From assembly GCF_038502225.1 (NCBI RefSeq), contig NC_091390.1:9460244-9524243 (forward strand): 64,000 bases of DNA, written 5' to 3'. The number at the start of each line of letters is the position of its first letter. Within the stretch, counting starts at the first letter, position 1. This DNA is from Cherax quadricarinatus (lineage: Eukaryota; Arthropoda; Malacostraca; Decapoda; Parastacidae). The translations under genes and the position numbers were made by a program. This document shows positions 21,551-34,069 of this stretch, one piece after another. The notes under the pieces were generated by a model that did no database searches, was not told where the DNA came from, and saw only the letters and a list, made by a program, of their open reading frames with translations.

Positions 21551-24500
21551 CAAATCCAGTCATTCCTGGAGTGGAACCACAGTCGATGGCCTCCGCTCCA
21601 AACCAACAGATACAGATACTAATGCCGGAAAAAAAAATCCCCCCCAGTACCAACAATACCACCAGTCCGATGACATTCTTCTTTGCAAATATACAGGGTC
21701 TAAAGCCAGCAACAAACAACAAAATACCTTTCATCTGTGGACTGCTTGCAGAGGCAAAGGCAATGTTCGTGGCTTTCACTGAGACCCACATAAAGGATCA
21801 CTTGGACAACGAAATATGGATCCCAGGTTACAACCTATACAGATGTGACAGAGTGAACAGGCAAAGGGGGGGGGGTGGCCTGTACATTGCAGAGTCACTT
21901 GTTTGCACAGAACTGCTAAATGCCTCAAATGATGTAGTGGAAGTTTTAGCAGTAAAGGTCGAGAACCAAAACCTAGTCATTGTGGTAGTCTACAAGCCTC
22001 CGGATGCAACATCTCAGCAATTCCAGGCACAGCTGTTAAAAATTGACCACTGTCTGGAAAGTCTTACAGCTCCTGCACCCAACATCTTGCTCCTGGGGGA
22101 TTTCAACTTAAGACACCTAAAAATGGGGGAATATAGCAAATAATATTGTTGCAGTAATAACACCAGGAGGCAGCTCTGATGAAAACTCACACTCACACGA
22201 GCTTTTAAATCTCTGCACAAAATTCAATTTAAACCAGCAAATAATAGAGCCTACTAGACTGGAGAATACACTAGACCTCATCTTCACTAACAATGATGAT
22301 CTGATAAGAAATGTCACGATATCAAAAACAATATACTCAGATCACAACATAATTGAGGTTCAGACATGTATGCGTGGAGCCCCAGACAGACATAATGAGA
22401 CTAGTCACGAGGGAGCATTCACCAAATTCAACTTCAATAACAAAAACATAAAGTGGGACCAAGTAAACCAAGTCCTAACCGATATAAGCTGGGAAGATAT
22501 ACTAAGCAACACATACCCCAACTTATGCCTAGAACAGATTAACTTGGTGGCACTCGATGTATGCACAAGGCTTATTCCTCTAAGAAAAAGGAGGAGTAGA
22601 TGTAAAATAGAAAGAGACAGGCGCTCCCTTTACAGGCGATGGAAAAGAATAACAGAGAGGCTAAAAGAGGTCAATATTTCTGAAATGCGTAGGGAGACAC
22701 TGGTCAGAGAAATAGCAAGCATCGAACTCAAGCTAAAGGAATCTTATAGGAGTCAGGAATCGTGGGAAGAACTAAAAGCCATAAATGAAATCGAAAGAAA
22801 CCCAAAGTATTTCTTCTCCTATGCCAAATCAAAGTCGAGAACAACATCCAGTATTGGGCCCCTACTTAAAAAAGATGGGTCCTACACAGATGACAGCAAG
22901 GAATTGAGTGAGCTACTCAAGTCCCAATATGACTCAGTTTTTAGCAAGCTGCTAACCAGACTGAGAGTCGAAGATCAAAATGAATTTTTTATGAGAGAGC
23001 CACAAAATTTGATTAACACAAGCCTATCCGATGTTATCCTGACGCCAAATGACTTCGAACAGGCGATAAATGACATGCCCATGCACTCTGCCCCAGGGCC
23101 AGACTCATGGAACTCCGTGTTCATCAAGAACTGCAAGAAGCCTCTATCACGAGCCTTTTCCATCCTATGGAGAGGGAGCATGGACACGGGGGTCGTCCCA
23201 CAGTTACTAAAAACAACAGACATAGCCCCACTCCACAAAGGGGGCAGTAAAGCAACAGTAAAGAACTACAGACCGATAGCACTAACATCCCATATCATAA
23301 AAATCTTTGAAAGGGTCCTAAGAAGCAAGATCACCACCCATCTAGAAACCCATCAGTTACACAACCCAGGGCAACATGGGTTTAGAACAGGTCGCTCCTG
23401 TCTGTCTCAACTATTGGATCACTATGACAAGGTCCTAAATGCACTAGAAGATAAAAAGAATGCAGATGTAATATATACAGACTTTGCAAAAGCCTTCGAC
23501 AAGTGTGACCATGGAGTAATAGCGCACAAAATGCGTGCTAAAGGAATAACAGGAAAAGTCGGTCGATGGATCTATTATTTCCTCACTAACAGAACACAGA
23601 GAGTAGTCGTCAACAGAGTAAAGTCCGAGGCAGCTACGGTGAAAAGCTCTGTTCCACAAGGCACAGTACTCGCTCCCATCTTGTTTCTCATCCTCATATC
23701 CGACATAGACAAGGATGTCAGCCACAGCACCGTGTCTTCCTTTGCAGATGACACCCGAATCTGCATGACAATGTCTTCCATTGCAGACACTGCAAGGCTC
23801 CAGGCGGACATCAACCAAATCTTTCAGTGGGCTGCAGAAAACAATATGAAGTTCAACGATGAGAAATTTCAATTACTCAGATATGGTAAACATGAGGAAA
23901 TTAAATCTTCATCAGAGTACAAAACAAATTCTGGCCACAAAATAGAGCGAAACACCAACGTCAAAGACCTGGGAGTGATCATGTCGGAGGATCTCACCTT
24001 CAAGGACCATAACATTGTATCAATCGCATCTGCTAGAAAAATGACAGGATGGATAATGAGAACCTTCAAAACTAGGGAGGCCAAGCCCATGATGACACTC
24101 TTCAGGTCACTTGTTCCATCTAGGCTGGAATATTGCTGCACACTAACAGCACCTTTCAAGGCAGGTGAAATTGCTGACCTAGAAAATGTACAGAGAACCT
24201 TCACGGCACGCATAGCGGAGATAAAACACCTCAATTACTGGGAGCGCTTGAGGTTCCTGAACCTGTATTCCCTGGAACACAGGCGGGAGAGATTCATGAT
24301 TATATACACCTGGAAAATCCTAGAGGGACTAGTACCGAGCTTGCACATGAAAATCAGTCACTACGAAAGCAAAAGACTTGGCAGACAATGCAACATCCCC
24401 CCAATGAAAAGCAGGGGTGTCACTAGCACGTTAAGAGACCATACAATAAGTGTCAGGGGCCCGAGACTGTTCAACTGCCTCCCAGCATACATAAGGGGGA

Positions 24501-24679
24501 TTACCAACAGACCCCTGACAGTCTTCAAGCTGTCTCTGGACAAGCACCTAAAGTCGGTTCCTGACCAGCTGGGCTGTGGCTCGTACATTGGTTTGCGTGC
24601 AGCCAGCGGCAACAGCCTGGTTGATCAGGCTCTGATCCACCAGGAGGCCTGGTCACAGACTGGTCTGCAGGGGCGTTGA
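21551..24679 (+). pseudogene. LINE C copy 1 EN-RT, one frameshift
   Basis: The endonuclease (ETHIKD near 21781, GDFNLRHLK near 22099) is open to 22143. There an additional A in CCTAAAAATGG relative to copy 2 shifts the frame. The continuation is open from about 22145 to 24679; the first ATG used by a simple ORF call is 22370. RT motifs are PGPDSWNSVF near 23090, YRPIALTS near 23270, DFAKAFDKCDH near 23482, SSVPQGTVL and FADD near 23742-23753. The ~42 codons upstream of 21551 that appear in the same frame belong to the BEL-2 LTR, not to the LINE. Confidence 0.85.
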
Positions 24680-24713
24680 CCCCTGGAACTCTCTCCAGGT
24701 AAACTCCAGGTAA
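21551..24713 (+). mobile_element. LINE family C, copy 1 (5'-truncated), inside BEL-2 3' LTR
   Basis: It starts at the codons just before the endonuclease (CAAATCCAGTCATTCC) and ends with the family's terminal CTCTCTCCAGGTAAACTCC repeat. The intact 5' LTR of BEL-2 gives the pre-insertion site, which shows at most a 2-bp duplication (AC). Near-absent target duplications are usual for CR1-like LINEs. Its sequence is close to the copies at 27073-32643, 38551-39333 and 49993-52450. Confidence 0.9.
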
Positions 24714-25512
24714 ACTTTATTACCATGGTAAAGATAGTGGACATTGTTGTCTATGCTTAAGACAGCAAGAATCAAAAATTCTGCTTTGCTTCATCGAGAA
24801 AGTGGCAAGGAAGCAAAAGTAATATGTCAGCTTTTCTTTGTGCTAGGGGAGTAACGGCATGGGGCGCTGTGGCGTCTTCAGATTACTTTTGACTCTACTG
24901 AGAGTGACACTGACGCCAGGTTAACCAAGAAAGAACGATCTGTGCATTAGTGTGAACAAAGTGTCTCATAAAACACAATAAACACTTAAGAGAAGTGTGA
25001 TCTGCTTCTTTAATGATAAGATTGTGAACAATAAAGACAAATCTTGTGGAACATAGTGTACCAGTGTGCGTATTCCTAGACTATGGAAGACGTGGACATC
25101 TAAGGACACTTCAGCTTCTATCAAGTCACCGATATCTGTCGAAGGTGTGAAGAACACCATAGCTCACGCTACAAGAGCAAGGTAGGTTACGAATTTCTTG
25201 TAGCACGGGGGACTGTGCAGTTCTTGAGTCGCAAGGAGTTTGTAATCAACCTATACTCGGCAGTAAGGTGTGGACTTTTGAGTCCAAACAAGTATGTAAT
25301 TTGTCAGCCATCAGTGAATGAAATATGCTGACATAACACCCCCTAGGGGTAATTTATAATCTTACAAATTATAACTCTTTACAGCCCGTTGAGAGATGAT
25401 TTCGACAGCTTCTCAAGACCTCGTCTGCAGGGGCGGCTGTGCAGGAGATGAGCTGTCTTTCTAAGTTACGTACAAACTCTTTAAATTTAGCTGGTAATGC
25501 CATTTCTCAACA
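24714..25512 (+). repeat. BEL-2 3' LTR, right part
   Basis: It continues the alignment to 14371-15169 and ends CTCAACA. AATAAA lies near 24977. The gypsy LTR resumes at 25513. Confidence 0.88.
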
Positions 25513-25745
25513 CAGGATATACCTATATTAGTGTTGAGTTCAAATGTAATTTTTTTCGTTTCATTTTTCATTTTCTTTCAATTAGGATACCCATTCATGT
25601 TTTATTGTTTTACATTTTCCGTTTCTAAATAATAAAGTGTTTATCATTCTGCTATTATTTCTTTTTCTATCCATTAATTTTCCTGAGGAGGAGCCAGCCT
25701 TGGTAATACTGACTGAAGTTGCTACAGGGCTGAGTAAGCCTCACA
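25513..25745 (+). repeat. Gypsy element 5' LTR, right part
   Basis: It matches 34845-35075, including an AATAATAAAGTGTTT signal near 25630. Bases 34354-34842 of the other LTR have no counterpart here, so about 490 bp were lost next to BEL-2 or gained in the other copy. Confidence 0.82.
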
Positions 25746-26380
25746 AGTGCCGACCTTGCCAGGATCAACTCTACTGAATCAAGATTCAATTCCATCTCGA
25801 ATCTACCATTGGAACTTCAACGCAGCATACCACAGACGGTTACCACCAGCAATGAGTAATCATTCTCTATGGTAGTATTACGGTACAGGTATTTAAAAGA
25901 TTTGGTGATTGTTATAGTCTCAATTTATTGTAAGTCAAGTCAGGCAGGATATAATATTTAATTCTGCCACCTTTTCGAACTTGAAACACTTTGAGGATTA
26001 GACTCTAAGGACACGAGATTTTCCAGTGACAATTTGTTTCACTGAGCTCTTTATTATATCAAGGGAACTGTCGTAGGACACTCTAGACTTGTGGGTGAGA
26101 AGATTGGATGGTCAAGTGACCGCATTCTACTTACTGTTTGCTCGGAGCTGGCATAGAACCCCTTGTTTTAATTAATACATATTGTTTAATTGAAGTAGGG
26201 ATTGAGCCCTCTGGTTTATTTACAGTTTGAGTGGAGCAGGAATTGAACCCTCCATTTTCTTTAATACACGTTTCATTTCCCCTGATAGTTTAAGCTATTC
26301 TTGCAAGTATGGATAAATACCAGTTTTGGATGAATGCTGGAAGTTAGGAATAACAGGGAAAATTTTAGAATCTTTCATTA
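25746..26380 (+). other. Gypsy element leader
   Basis: The sequence between the 5' LTR and gag has no clear gene. A primer binding site would lie at its start (AGTGCCGACCTTGCCAGG), but I cannot match a tRNA. Two related GGxATTGAxCCCTC(T/C)xxTTT blocks occur at 26199-26260. Confidence 0.5.
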
Positions 26381-27072
26381 GTGCTAAGAGAGAGAGAGAG
26401 AATCAAAAGAGAAGAGAATAAGGAGAGAGAAAGAATAGAGAGAGAGAATCAAGAAAGACAGTTAGAAAGAGAAAGAGAGGATAAAAAGGAGAGAGATCAA
26501 ATTGAAAGAGAAAACCAAGATAGACAGTTAGAAAGGAAGAGAGAAGACAAAAAGGAGTGTGATAGACTTGATCATGAGGAGAGAGCTATAGTACATGAGG
26601 AACTAGCTAAAGCACATGAGGAACAAGTTAAATTAAGAGAAGTTGAGGAAAGAGCTAGAGAACGTGAGGAAAAAGCTAGAGAACTTGAGTTAATAGGGAG
26701 AGAAAAGGATCGCAAGCTCGAAAAAGCTCGCCTTGAATTAGAGAATAAAAAGTTAACTCTTACACAACAACAATTAGAGGAAGGAGTAATTGAACATCAT
26801 GCAGCTAGTGCACATACTCTAACACCTAATTTACCTCCCTTCACAGAGGGTGAAGACATTACTTCATACATCATCAGGTTTGAAAATACCGCTACTCTCT
26901 GTGAATGGCCTCCTGACATCAGGGCTACCAGGTTAGGAATGCTATTTTCTGGTACAGCCTTGAATATCTATGCAACTTTGTCGCAGGATATCATATGTAA
27001 TTATAACCTACTGAAGAAGGCAATCCTTAAAGCATATAAAAAAAACCACTAATTCTTACAGGAAAGATTTCA
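26381..27072 (+). pseudogene. Gypsy element gag, N-terminal part
   Basis: The frame encodes a highly charged coiled coil of Glu/Arg repeats (residues 1-125) followed by a globular Gag-like part (SAHTLTPNLPPFTEGEDITSY, then CEWPP and LFSGTALNIY), as in many arthropod Ty3/gypsy Gags. A run of eight A at 27040-27047 carries one extra base, which produces the stop at 27050. In the other frame the protein continues through the LINE C insertion point (27072/27073) and resumes at 32644. The start at 26381 is the first in-frame start-like codon; the purine-rich upstream stretch makes the true start uncertain. Confidence 0.72.
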
Positions 27073-28083
27073 GGTATGCTTGGGCAGCGTGCCAGCGTGT
27101 CAGCGTGCCTCGTTGTGCTCCCGGTTTTCTCGTGTTTTCACGGTCGCTCTTACGTGCTAGAACTTTAATTTGTGTCATCAATCCTATACGATACATCCCT
27201 CTAGCGCCTGGAACCAATCTTGGGCGGAAAACATTATATACTGAGTCAAAAAAGGAGAATTAGTGTGCACTGCGTAGCAGAGTTTACTGCCAGAGGGGAA
27301 TCATAGGCCTGTGTCCCGTGTGGAAAAAAATAATAATAATTGAACTTTTCATGTCAGAGGAAAGAAAGTCTCCCTGATATCATTGAGTATACATAGTGTA
27401 TAGTGTATACTACAGTGGCTCCCTAGTATATTGATGATAAAGGCTAAAGTGTCATTTGAAAACAGGTGAATTTGTAAATGAAGTGATAAGCCTATAGAGG
27501 AAGGTGCCAGAAGTCGCCAGAAACTTACCACAGGTCAGCTGTTTTTAATAATCTTCCTGGCCTGCTAGTGTACTCGCATATAATCTAGTGATACCAGTGA
27601 ATAGCAGAATACAGTGTTGTAGTAGCAACTAACCAGTATTATAATGGTACTTAGTGGAGTGGAGTGACTTTCATTAGTTTCTTTTCTTGAAATACGAGAC
27701 GTTACTGTGAATTTCATATAACCTGTAGTTACCAGCGGTCGCATTATACACAACGAGAAGCAATTATTACTACAGAAAAAGCGTCCTTCCTCCAAAATTT
27801 GCACCAGTCAACTATAGTGATAATATAGCATTTATTGCGGTGGAGACGGAAAAAAAAAAAAAAAAATAGAAAAGCCAGATACAGCGACTGATAAACAAGG
27901 AGGTGACCGTTCGTCATTGTAGGAGCTGCCAGATATCACCGGCTCTTCAACACGCAAGTTATACTTTTGTATCAGTCAAATCACATATTACTCAGGTAGA
28001 TAATTTCCAGTAGATCCTTCATGTGTTAGCTCAAATCACCGACCAGTATGTTTTAAATAAGTGACCCACTGATCAGAGCAGAT

Positions 28084-28140
28084 CGACTGGTCCGGACCCT
28101 TGACTGGTCCGAACCCTTGACTGGTCCGAACCCGGGACTG
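28084..28140. repeat. 17-bp tandem repeat in LINE C 5' UTR
   Basis: About 3.4 units of GACTGGTCCGAACCCTT. Tandem repeats in 5' UTRs are common in LINEs and may serve as promoter modules. That role is an inference. Confidence 0.75.
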
Positions 28141-28366
28141 GTTTCAAACAGTTTCGTTGGACAATAAAGCAGACTGTAAACGGATGGGGTTGTAGGCGCC
28201 CTTATAAACACAAACATTAAAAATCAGGAACGTGACGGTAAGCTGTCCAATATACAAAAAGAGTTAGAAACAGAAATACAAATAGCTAGAGCTTCATTTA
28301 AGGTTATTAATATAATATTCAAGAGGTTGCTAGTAGAATTGCAGTAAATCAACCATTCAAATCATT

Positions 28367-31300
28367 ATGAAGCTGTGTGTAGTCTGTGGTCAGTCAAACA
28401 AACGGGCTTCCACATGGATAAATTGTCATTTTTGTGGAAATTGGTGTCACGCCCCTTGTGCAGATATCCCAGAACTAGCTACAAGCAGTATTAAAACACA
28501 GAAGTGTTTCTGGGTATGCCCAAATGAGGAAAATCTGTGGACTAAAATCACAAGGGTATTAAAAGAGGACAACATCAAAGCTGCTTTCATAGAAAACCTG
28601 GAAGCTTTCTACAACAGATGGGAACATAAAAAGTCTGGGCTGAATGGTACTGTCCTTGATACTGGCCATGTAGTCACAAACTGTAAGGCTGGAGGTGATG
28701 TCCTGGGAGACAGTAATAGTAAAGCTGGAGGTGCTGTCCTGGGAGACAGTAATGGTGAAGCTGGAGGTGCTGTCCTGGGAGACAGAAATGGTGAAGCTGG
28801 AGATACTGTCCTGGGAGACAGTAATGGTGAAGCTGGAGATTTTGTCCAGGTAGTCGGGAATTATACGCAGGCAGGAATACATATAAATGACCTCATAGGG
28901 GACAGGAGCCATAGTAGGGAAACAAGTGTAGTCAAAGATAAGATAAAACCAATATTGCAAACTAGAAATACCGCAGGAAATAGCAAACAAGAGGACTCCA
29001 ATAGCAATAGTGAGGATAAATTACCAAAAACAACTGGTGGGAGCTCCATTGTTGGTGCTAGGGAGGATAGAAGTAAGACAGGGAAACATGCACCAACAGG
29101 GAATACAGTCACAGAAACAAAAGGCAAGCGGAAACCAAGCCTGTGCACATACTATGCACTTGGTATCTGCTGGCATGGGAAATCTGGAAAAACAGATGGG
29201 ACGTGCAACTATGACCACCCTAGAAAATGCCATGCCCATATGACAACAGGAAAATGCAAACTCCCTTCCTGTAAGCTTTTTCACCCTGAAATGTGTACCT
29301 CTTCAGTACAGGAAAGACTGTGCTATAACTTAAATTGCCAGGCATACCATCTAAAGGGGACAAAAAGATACAAAACATCCAAGCCATGGGAAAACCTGGG
29401 TAGCCACAGCCACTCAAGAGGGAGAGGTTTTTTAGTGCCAGGAAGGAAAAAAAAACTGGCAGGAAATGGCAGAAATCGTACACCAAATCCAGTCATTCCT
29501 GGAGTGGAACCAAAGTCGATGGCCTCCACTCCAAACCAACAGATACAGATACTAATGCCGGAAAAAAAATCCCCCCCCAGTACCAACAATACCACCAGTC
29601 CGATAACATTCTTCTTTGCAAATATACAGGGTCTAAAGCCAGCAACAAACAACAAAATACCTTTCATCCGTGGACTGCTTGCAGAGGCAAAAGCAATGTT
29701 CGCTGCTTTCACTGAGACCCACATAAAGGATCACTTGGACAATGAAATATGGATCCCAGGTTACAACCTATACAGATGTGACAGAGTGAACAGGCAAAAG
29801 GGGGGGGTTGGCCTGTACATTGCAGAGTCACTTGTTTGCACAGAACTGCTTAATGCCTCAAATGACATAGTGGAAGTTTTAGCAGTAAAGGTCGAGAACC
29901 AAAACCTAGTCATTGTGGTAGTCTACAAGCCTCCGGATGCAACATCCCAGCAATTCCAGGAACAGCTGTTAAAAATTGACCACTGTCTGGAAAATCTTCC
30001 AGCTCCTGCACCCAACATCTTGCTCCTGGGGGATTTCAACTTAAGGCACCTAAAATGGAGGAATATAGCAAATAATATTGTTGCAGTAATAACACCAGGA
30101 GGCAGCTCTGATGAAAACTCACACTCACACGAGCTTTTAAATCTCTGCACAAAATTCAATTTAAACCAGCAAATAATAGAGCCTACTAGACTGGAGAATA
30201 CACTAGACCTCATATTCACTAACAATGATGATCTGATAAGAAATGTCACCATATCAAAAACAATATACTCAGATCACAACATAATTGAGGTTCAGACATG
30301 TATGCGAGGAGCCCCAGACCGACAAAATGAGACTAGTCACGAGGGAGCATTCACCAAATTCAACTTCAATAACAAAAACATAAAGTGGGACCAAGTAAAC
30401 CAAGTCCTAACCGATATAAGCTGGGAAGATATACTAAGCAACACAGACCCAAACTTATGCCTAGAACAGATTAACTCGGTGGCACTCGATGTATGCACAA
30501 GGCTTATTCCTCTAAGAAAAAGGAGGAGTAGATGTAAAATAGAAAGAGACAGGCGCTCCCTTTACAGGCGACGGAAAAGAATAACAGACCGGCTAAAAGA
30601 GGTCAATATATCTGAAATGCGCTGGGAGACACTGGTCAGAGAAATAGCAAGCATCGAACTTAAGCTAAAAGAATCCTTTAGGAGTCAGGAATCGCGGGAA
30701 GAACTAAAAGCTATAAATGAAATCGAAAGAAACCCAAAGTATTTCTTCTCCTATGCCAAATCAAAATCGAGAACAACGCCCAGTATTGGGCCCCTACTTA
30801 AACAAGATGGGTCCTACACAGATGACAGCAAGGAAATGAGTGAGCTACTCAAGTCCCAAAATGAAACGCTGTTTTTAGCAAGCCGCTAACCAGACTGAGA
30901 GTCGAAGATCAAAATGAATTTTTTATGAGAGAGCCACAAAATTTGATTAACACAAGCCTATCCGATGTTATCCTGACGCCAAATGACTTCGAACAGGCGA
31001 TAAATGACATGCCCATGCACTCTGCCCCAGGGCCAGACTCATGGAACTCTGTGTTCATCAAGAACTGCAAGAAGCCCCTATCACGAGCCTTTTCCATCCT
31101 ATGGAGAGGGAGCATGGACACGGGGGTCGTCCCTCAGTTACTAAGAACAACAGACATAGCCCCACTCCACAAAGGGGGCAGTAAAGCAACAGCAAAGAAC
31201 TACAGACCAATAGCACTAACATCCCATATCATAAAAATCTTTGAAAGGGTCCTAAGAAGCAAGATCACCACCCATCTAGAAACCCATCAGTTACACAACC

Positions 31301-32613
31301 CAGGGCAACATGGGTTTAGAACAGGTCGCTCCTGTCTGTCTCAACTACTGGATCACTACGACAAGGTCCTAAATGCACTAGAAGACAAAAAGAATGAAAA
31401 TGTAATATATACAGACTTTGCAAAATCCTTCGACAAGTGTGACCATGGCGTAATAGCGCACAAAATGCGCGCTAAAGGAATAACAGGAAAAGTCGGTCGA
31501 TGGATCTATAATTTCCTCACTAACAGAACACAGAGAGTAGTCGTCAACAGAGTAAAGTCCGAGGCAGCTACGGTGAAAAGCTCTGTTCCACAAGGCACAG
31601 TACTAGGTCCCATCTTGTTCCTCATCCTCATATCCGACATAGACAAGGATGTCAGCCACAGCACCGTGTCTTCCTTTGCAGATGACACCCGAATCTGCAT
31701 GACAGTGTCTTCCATTGCAGACACTGCAAGGCTCCAGGCGGACATCAACCAAATCTTTCAGTGGGCTGCAGAAAACAATATGAAGTTCAACGATGAGAAA
31801 TTTCAATTACTCAGATATGGTAAACATGAGGAAATTAAATCTTCATCAGAGTACAAAACAAATTCTGGCCACGAAATAGAGCGAAACACCAACGTCAAAG
31901 ACCTGGGAGTGATTATGTCGGAGGATCTCACCTTCAAGGACCATAACATTGTATCAATCGCATCTGCTAGAAAAATGACAGGATGGATAATGAGAACCTT
32001 CAAAACTAGGGAGGCCAAGCCCATGATGACACTCTTCAGGTCACTTGTTCTATCTAGGCTGGAATATTCCTGCACTCTAACAGCACCTTTCAAGGCAGGT
32101 GAAATTGCCGACCTAGAAAATGTACAGAGAACTTTCACGGCGCGCATAACGGAGATAAAACACCTCAATTACTGGGAGCGCTTGAGGTTTCTAAACCTGT
32201 ATTCCCTGGAACGCAGGAGGGAGAGATACATGATTATATACACCTGGAAAATCCTAGAGGGACTAGTACCGAACTTGCACACGAAAATCACTCACTACGA
32301 AAGCAAAAGACTTGGCAGACGATGCACCATCCCCCCAATGAAAAGCAGGGGTGTCACTAGCACGTTAAGAGACCATACAATAAGTGTCAGGGGCCCGAGA
32401 CTGTTCAACTGCCTCCCAGCACACATAAGGGGGATTACCAACAGACCCCTGGCAGTCTTCAAGCTGGCACTGGACAAGCACCTAAAGTCAGTTCCTGATC
32501 AGCCGGGCTGTGGCTCGTACGTTGGTTTGCGTGCAGCCAGCAGCAACAGCCTGGTTGATCAGGCACTGATCCACCAGGAGGCCTGGTCACAGACCGGGCC
32601 GCGGGGGCGTTGA
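28367..32613 (+). pseudogene. LINE C single ORF: PHD finger, CCCH fingers, endonuclease, RT; one frameshift
   Basis: ATG 28367 opens one continuous frame. Residues 4-51 fit a PHD-type zinc finger (C4-x2-C7, C20-x2-C23, H28-x2-C31, C47-x3-C51). Residues ~107-166 are five 12-residue repeats. Residues ~260-331 hold three CCCH fingers, the last two C-x8-C-x4-C-x3-H. The EEP endonuclease begins near residue 411 (ITFFFANIQG). A small indel near 30859-30875 changes the frame and causes the stop at 30889. The RT continues from ~30890 to 32613, with SSVPQGTVLGP and FADD near 31675. CR1-group LINEs usually keep PHD domains in a separate ORF1; here they precede the endonuclease in one frame. Confidence 0.85.
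28685..28864 (+). repeat. 36-bp in-frame tandem repeat in LINE C ORF
   Basis: Four good and one degenerate unit encode variants of EAGGAVLGDSNG. The repeats keep the frame, sit between the PHD and CCCH domains, and probably form a flexible linker. Confidence 0.85.
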
Positions 32614-32643
32614 CCCCCGAAACTCTCTCCAGGTAAACTCCAG

Positions 32644-33676
32644 GTTACAACTTGGCCAGAACTTTCAGCAGTTACAGGTAACACTCTTTCGTTAAGTTGG
32701 AAGATGTTTTGTTTACGGTAATGGCCAAGCACCTTTCTGTTCAGGAGCAGTTAATGGTATAAAAGTCTCAGATATATTACGTGACACTGGATGTACGTGC
32801 ATCGTAATTTCGGACAAACTGTTCCCTTACTTTAAAACCTCTCGTGTGTCCTCTATTCTTTCAGATTACTTAGGTCGTGAAAATGCCTTCCCTACAATAC
32901 GTTGTTACTTGAAAACTAAATGGTTCACCGGTTGGACTAATGCGGTACTAGCCCCAATTACTTGTTCTATAATAGTGGGTAACATTAAAGGTGCCGTTCT
33001 TCCTTCAGAGGCGGATCTTTCGCCACCACCCGTGGATCTAAGTTTTCCAGCTCCTCTTCCTTGCAAGTTAAATAATCCCCTTTACAATTCTGCACTGGAA
33101 GCTGCATTGTCTCGTACTGTTCATTTTGTGGAGGAAACAGATGATACTGCTCTCGATAGCGAGGTAGCAGGATCACCTATCCACTCGTCGGGTGAAAGTA
33201 AGGGTATTGCCTCCGGCACTCTCAATGTCTTGATTAGGGCTCAGACCATAACCCCGGTTTCTCCTACCTCCTCTTCTCCCACCGTGAGTCCTTTTATTTT
33301 CCCAGATTTTATGTCCAAGGATGACTTTGTCAATATACAGCGCAGTTGCCCTTCACTTCAGGATTGTCATAATCAAGCTTTTAACAACAAAGTTATCCAT
33401 GGGAGATACGTATCTCATAAGTTTGAATATATTAATGGTATCCTATATAAATCTGTATTTAAATCTCATTCTTCAGTTGTTGTTCCTAAACCATGTCGAG
33501 AGACTGTTCTTCAAATGGCACATGATTTGCCAGTGACCAAACACTTGGCCCATCGTAAGACGTGCCATAAGGTCAAACACACTTATTTTTGGCCAAGCAT
33601 GTACTCTCAGGTTACAAAGAAGTATAGTTCTTGCAACAGGTGTCAGGTGCTTACTGCACAAAATACACACTCCTAG
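32644..33676 (+). pseudogene. Gypsy element: end of gag, protease and integrase zinc domain
   Basis: The first ~60 bp continue gag to a TAA at 32696-32698. The next open frame (about 32730-33676) holds an aspartic protease with DTG at 32783-32791 (ILRDTGCTCIVIS). After a Ser/Pro-rich linker come an NGILYKSVF block (33433-33460) and an H2C2 integrase zinc domain (33480-33660: HDLP, KHLAHRKT, FWPSMYS, CNRCQ). There is no RT between protease and integrase. The catalytic core of integrase is missing: the frame stops after the zinc domain. The placement is not the standard PR-RT-RH-INT order. Confidence 0.75.
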
Positions 33677-33711
33677 TTCCTGTACATTTATTAAATCTAA
33701 AACTTCCCTCC

Positions 33712-33973
33712 TGCAGAAACGAGATACTCCACCATAGAAAAGGAATGTTTGGCCCTTGTGTGGAGTATCTCCAAGCTTAAATTTTATTTGCTAGGAAAAG
33801 AATTCATTTTAGAAATGGACCAAAAACCTTTGATATACCTAGAAACTTTCAAAGGAACCAACAGTCGCCTCTTGAGGTGGACATTGGCACTCCAGGCTTT
33901 TAAGTTCCATATTGTGTATATCAATGGTTCATCCAATTATTTCTCTGACTGGTTAAGTTGTGAGAGTCAGTAG
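33712..33973 (+). pseudogene. Gypsy element RNase H fragment, adjacent to the 3' LTR
   Basis: The reading begins YSTIEKECLALVWSISKLKF, the typical Ty3/gypsy RNase H segment, continues with LEMDQKPLIYL and the NYFSDWLSC end, and stops at 33971-33973. The RT palm that should precede it is missing. The stop lies 96 bp before the LTR, so nothing of Pol was downstream; RNase H was the last Pol domain. Confidence 0.82.
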
Positions 33974-34069
33974 AAGATTTGTTGCCTTACGCGACTTCCA
34001 CATGTTAGAACTTTTTCCTCGCCTATTCTTCTTATACTCCTTGACTATAAGTCTTGGTATGGGGGAGTC

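Larger units (their letters stand above)
14175..25512 (+). mobile_element. BEL-2: BEL/Pao LTR retrotransposon
   Basis: The LTRs are 14175-15169 and 21353-21550 plus 24714-25512 (the latter split by LINE C), both beginning TGAGGG and ending CTCAACA. Internal order is leader, gag, protease, RT, RNase H, integrase, with all domains in one reading frame. Without the LINE it is ~8.2 kb. Decay is limited to four nonsense codons inside the gag-pol frame (16891, 19258, 20638 and 21079). Flanks do not show a clean target duplication (ACTAC before, CAGGA after), and the host LTR seems to lack ~490 bp at this point. Confidence 0.9.
27073..32643 (+). mobile_element. LINE family C, copy 2: full-length or nearly so
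   Basis: It splits the gypsy gag exactly: CAGGT is present at both borders (27071-27075 and 32641-32645), either as a 5-bp target duplication or partly as the LINE's own end. The element has a 1.29-kb 5' UTR (27076-28366) with a 17-bp tandem repeat at 28084-28140, one long ORF from 28367 to 32613 (one frameshift) and the terminal CTCTCTCCAGGTAAACTC repeat. It is the only copy here that shows the 5' half of the family. Confidence 0.88.
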
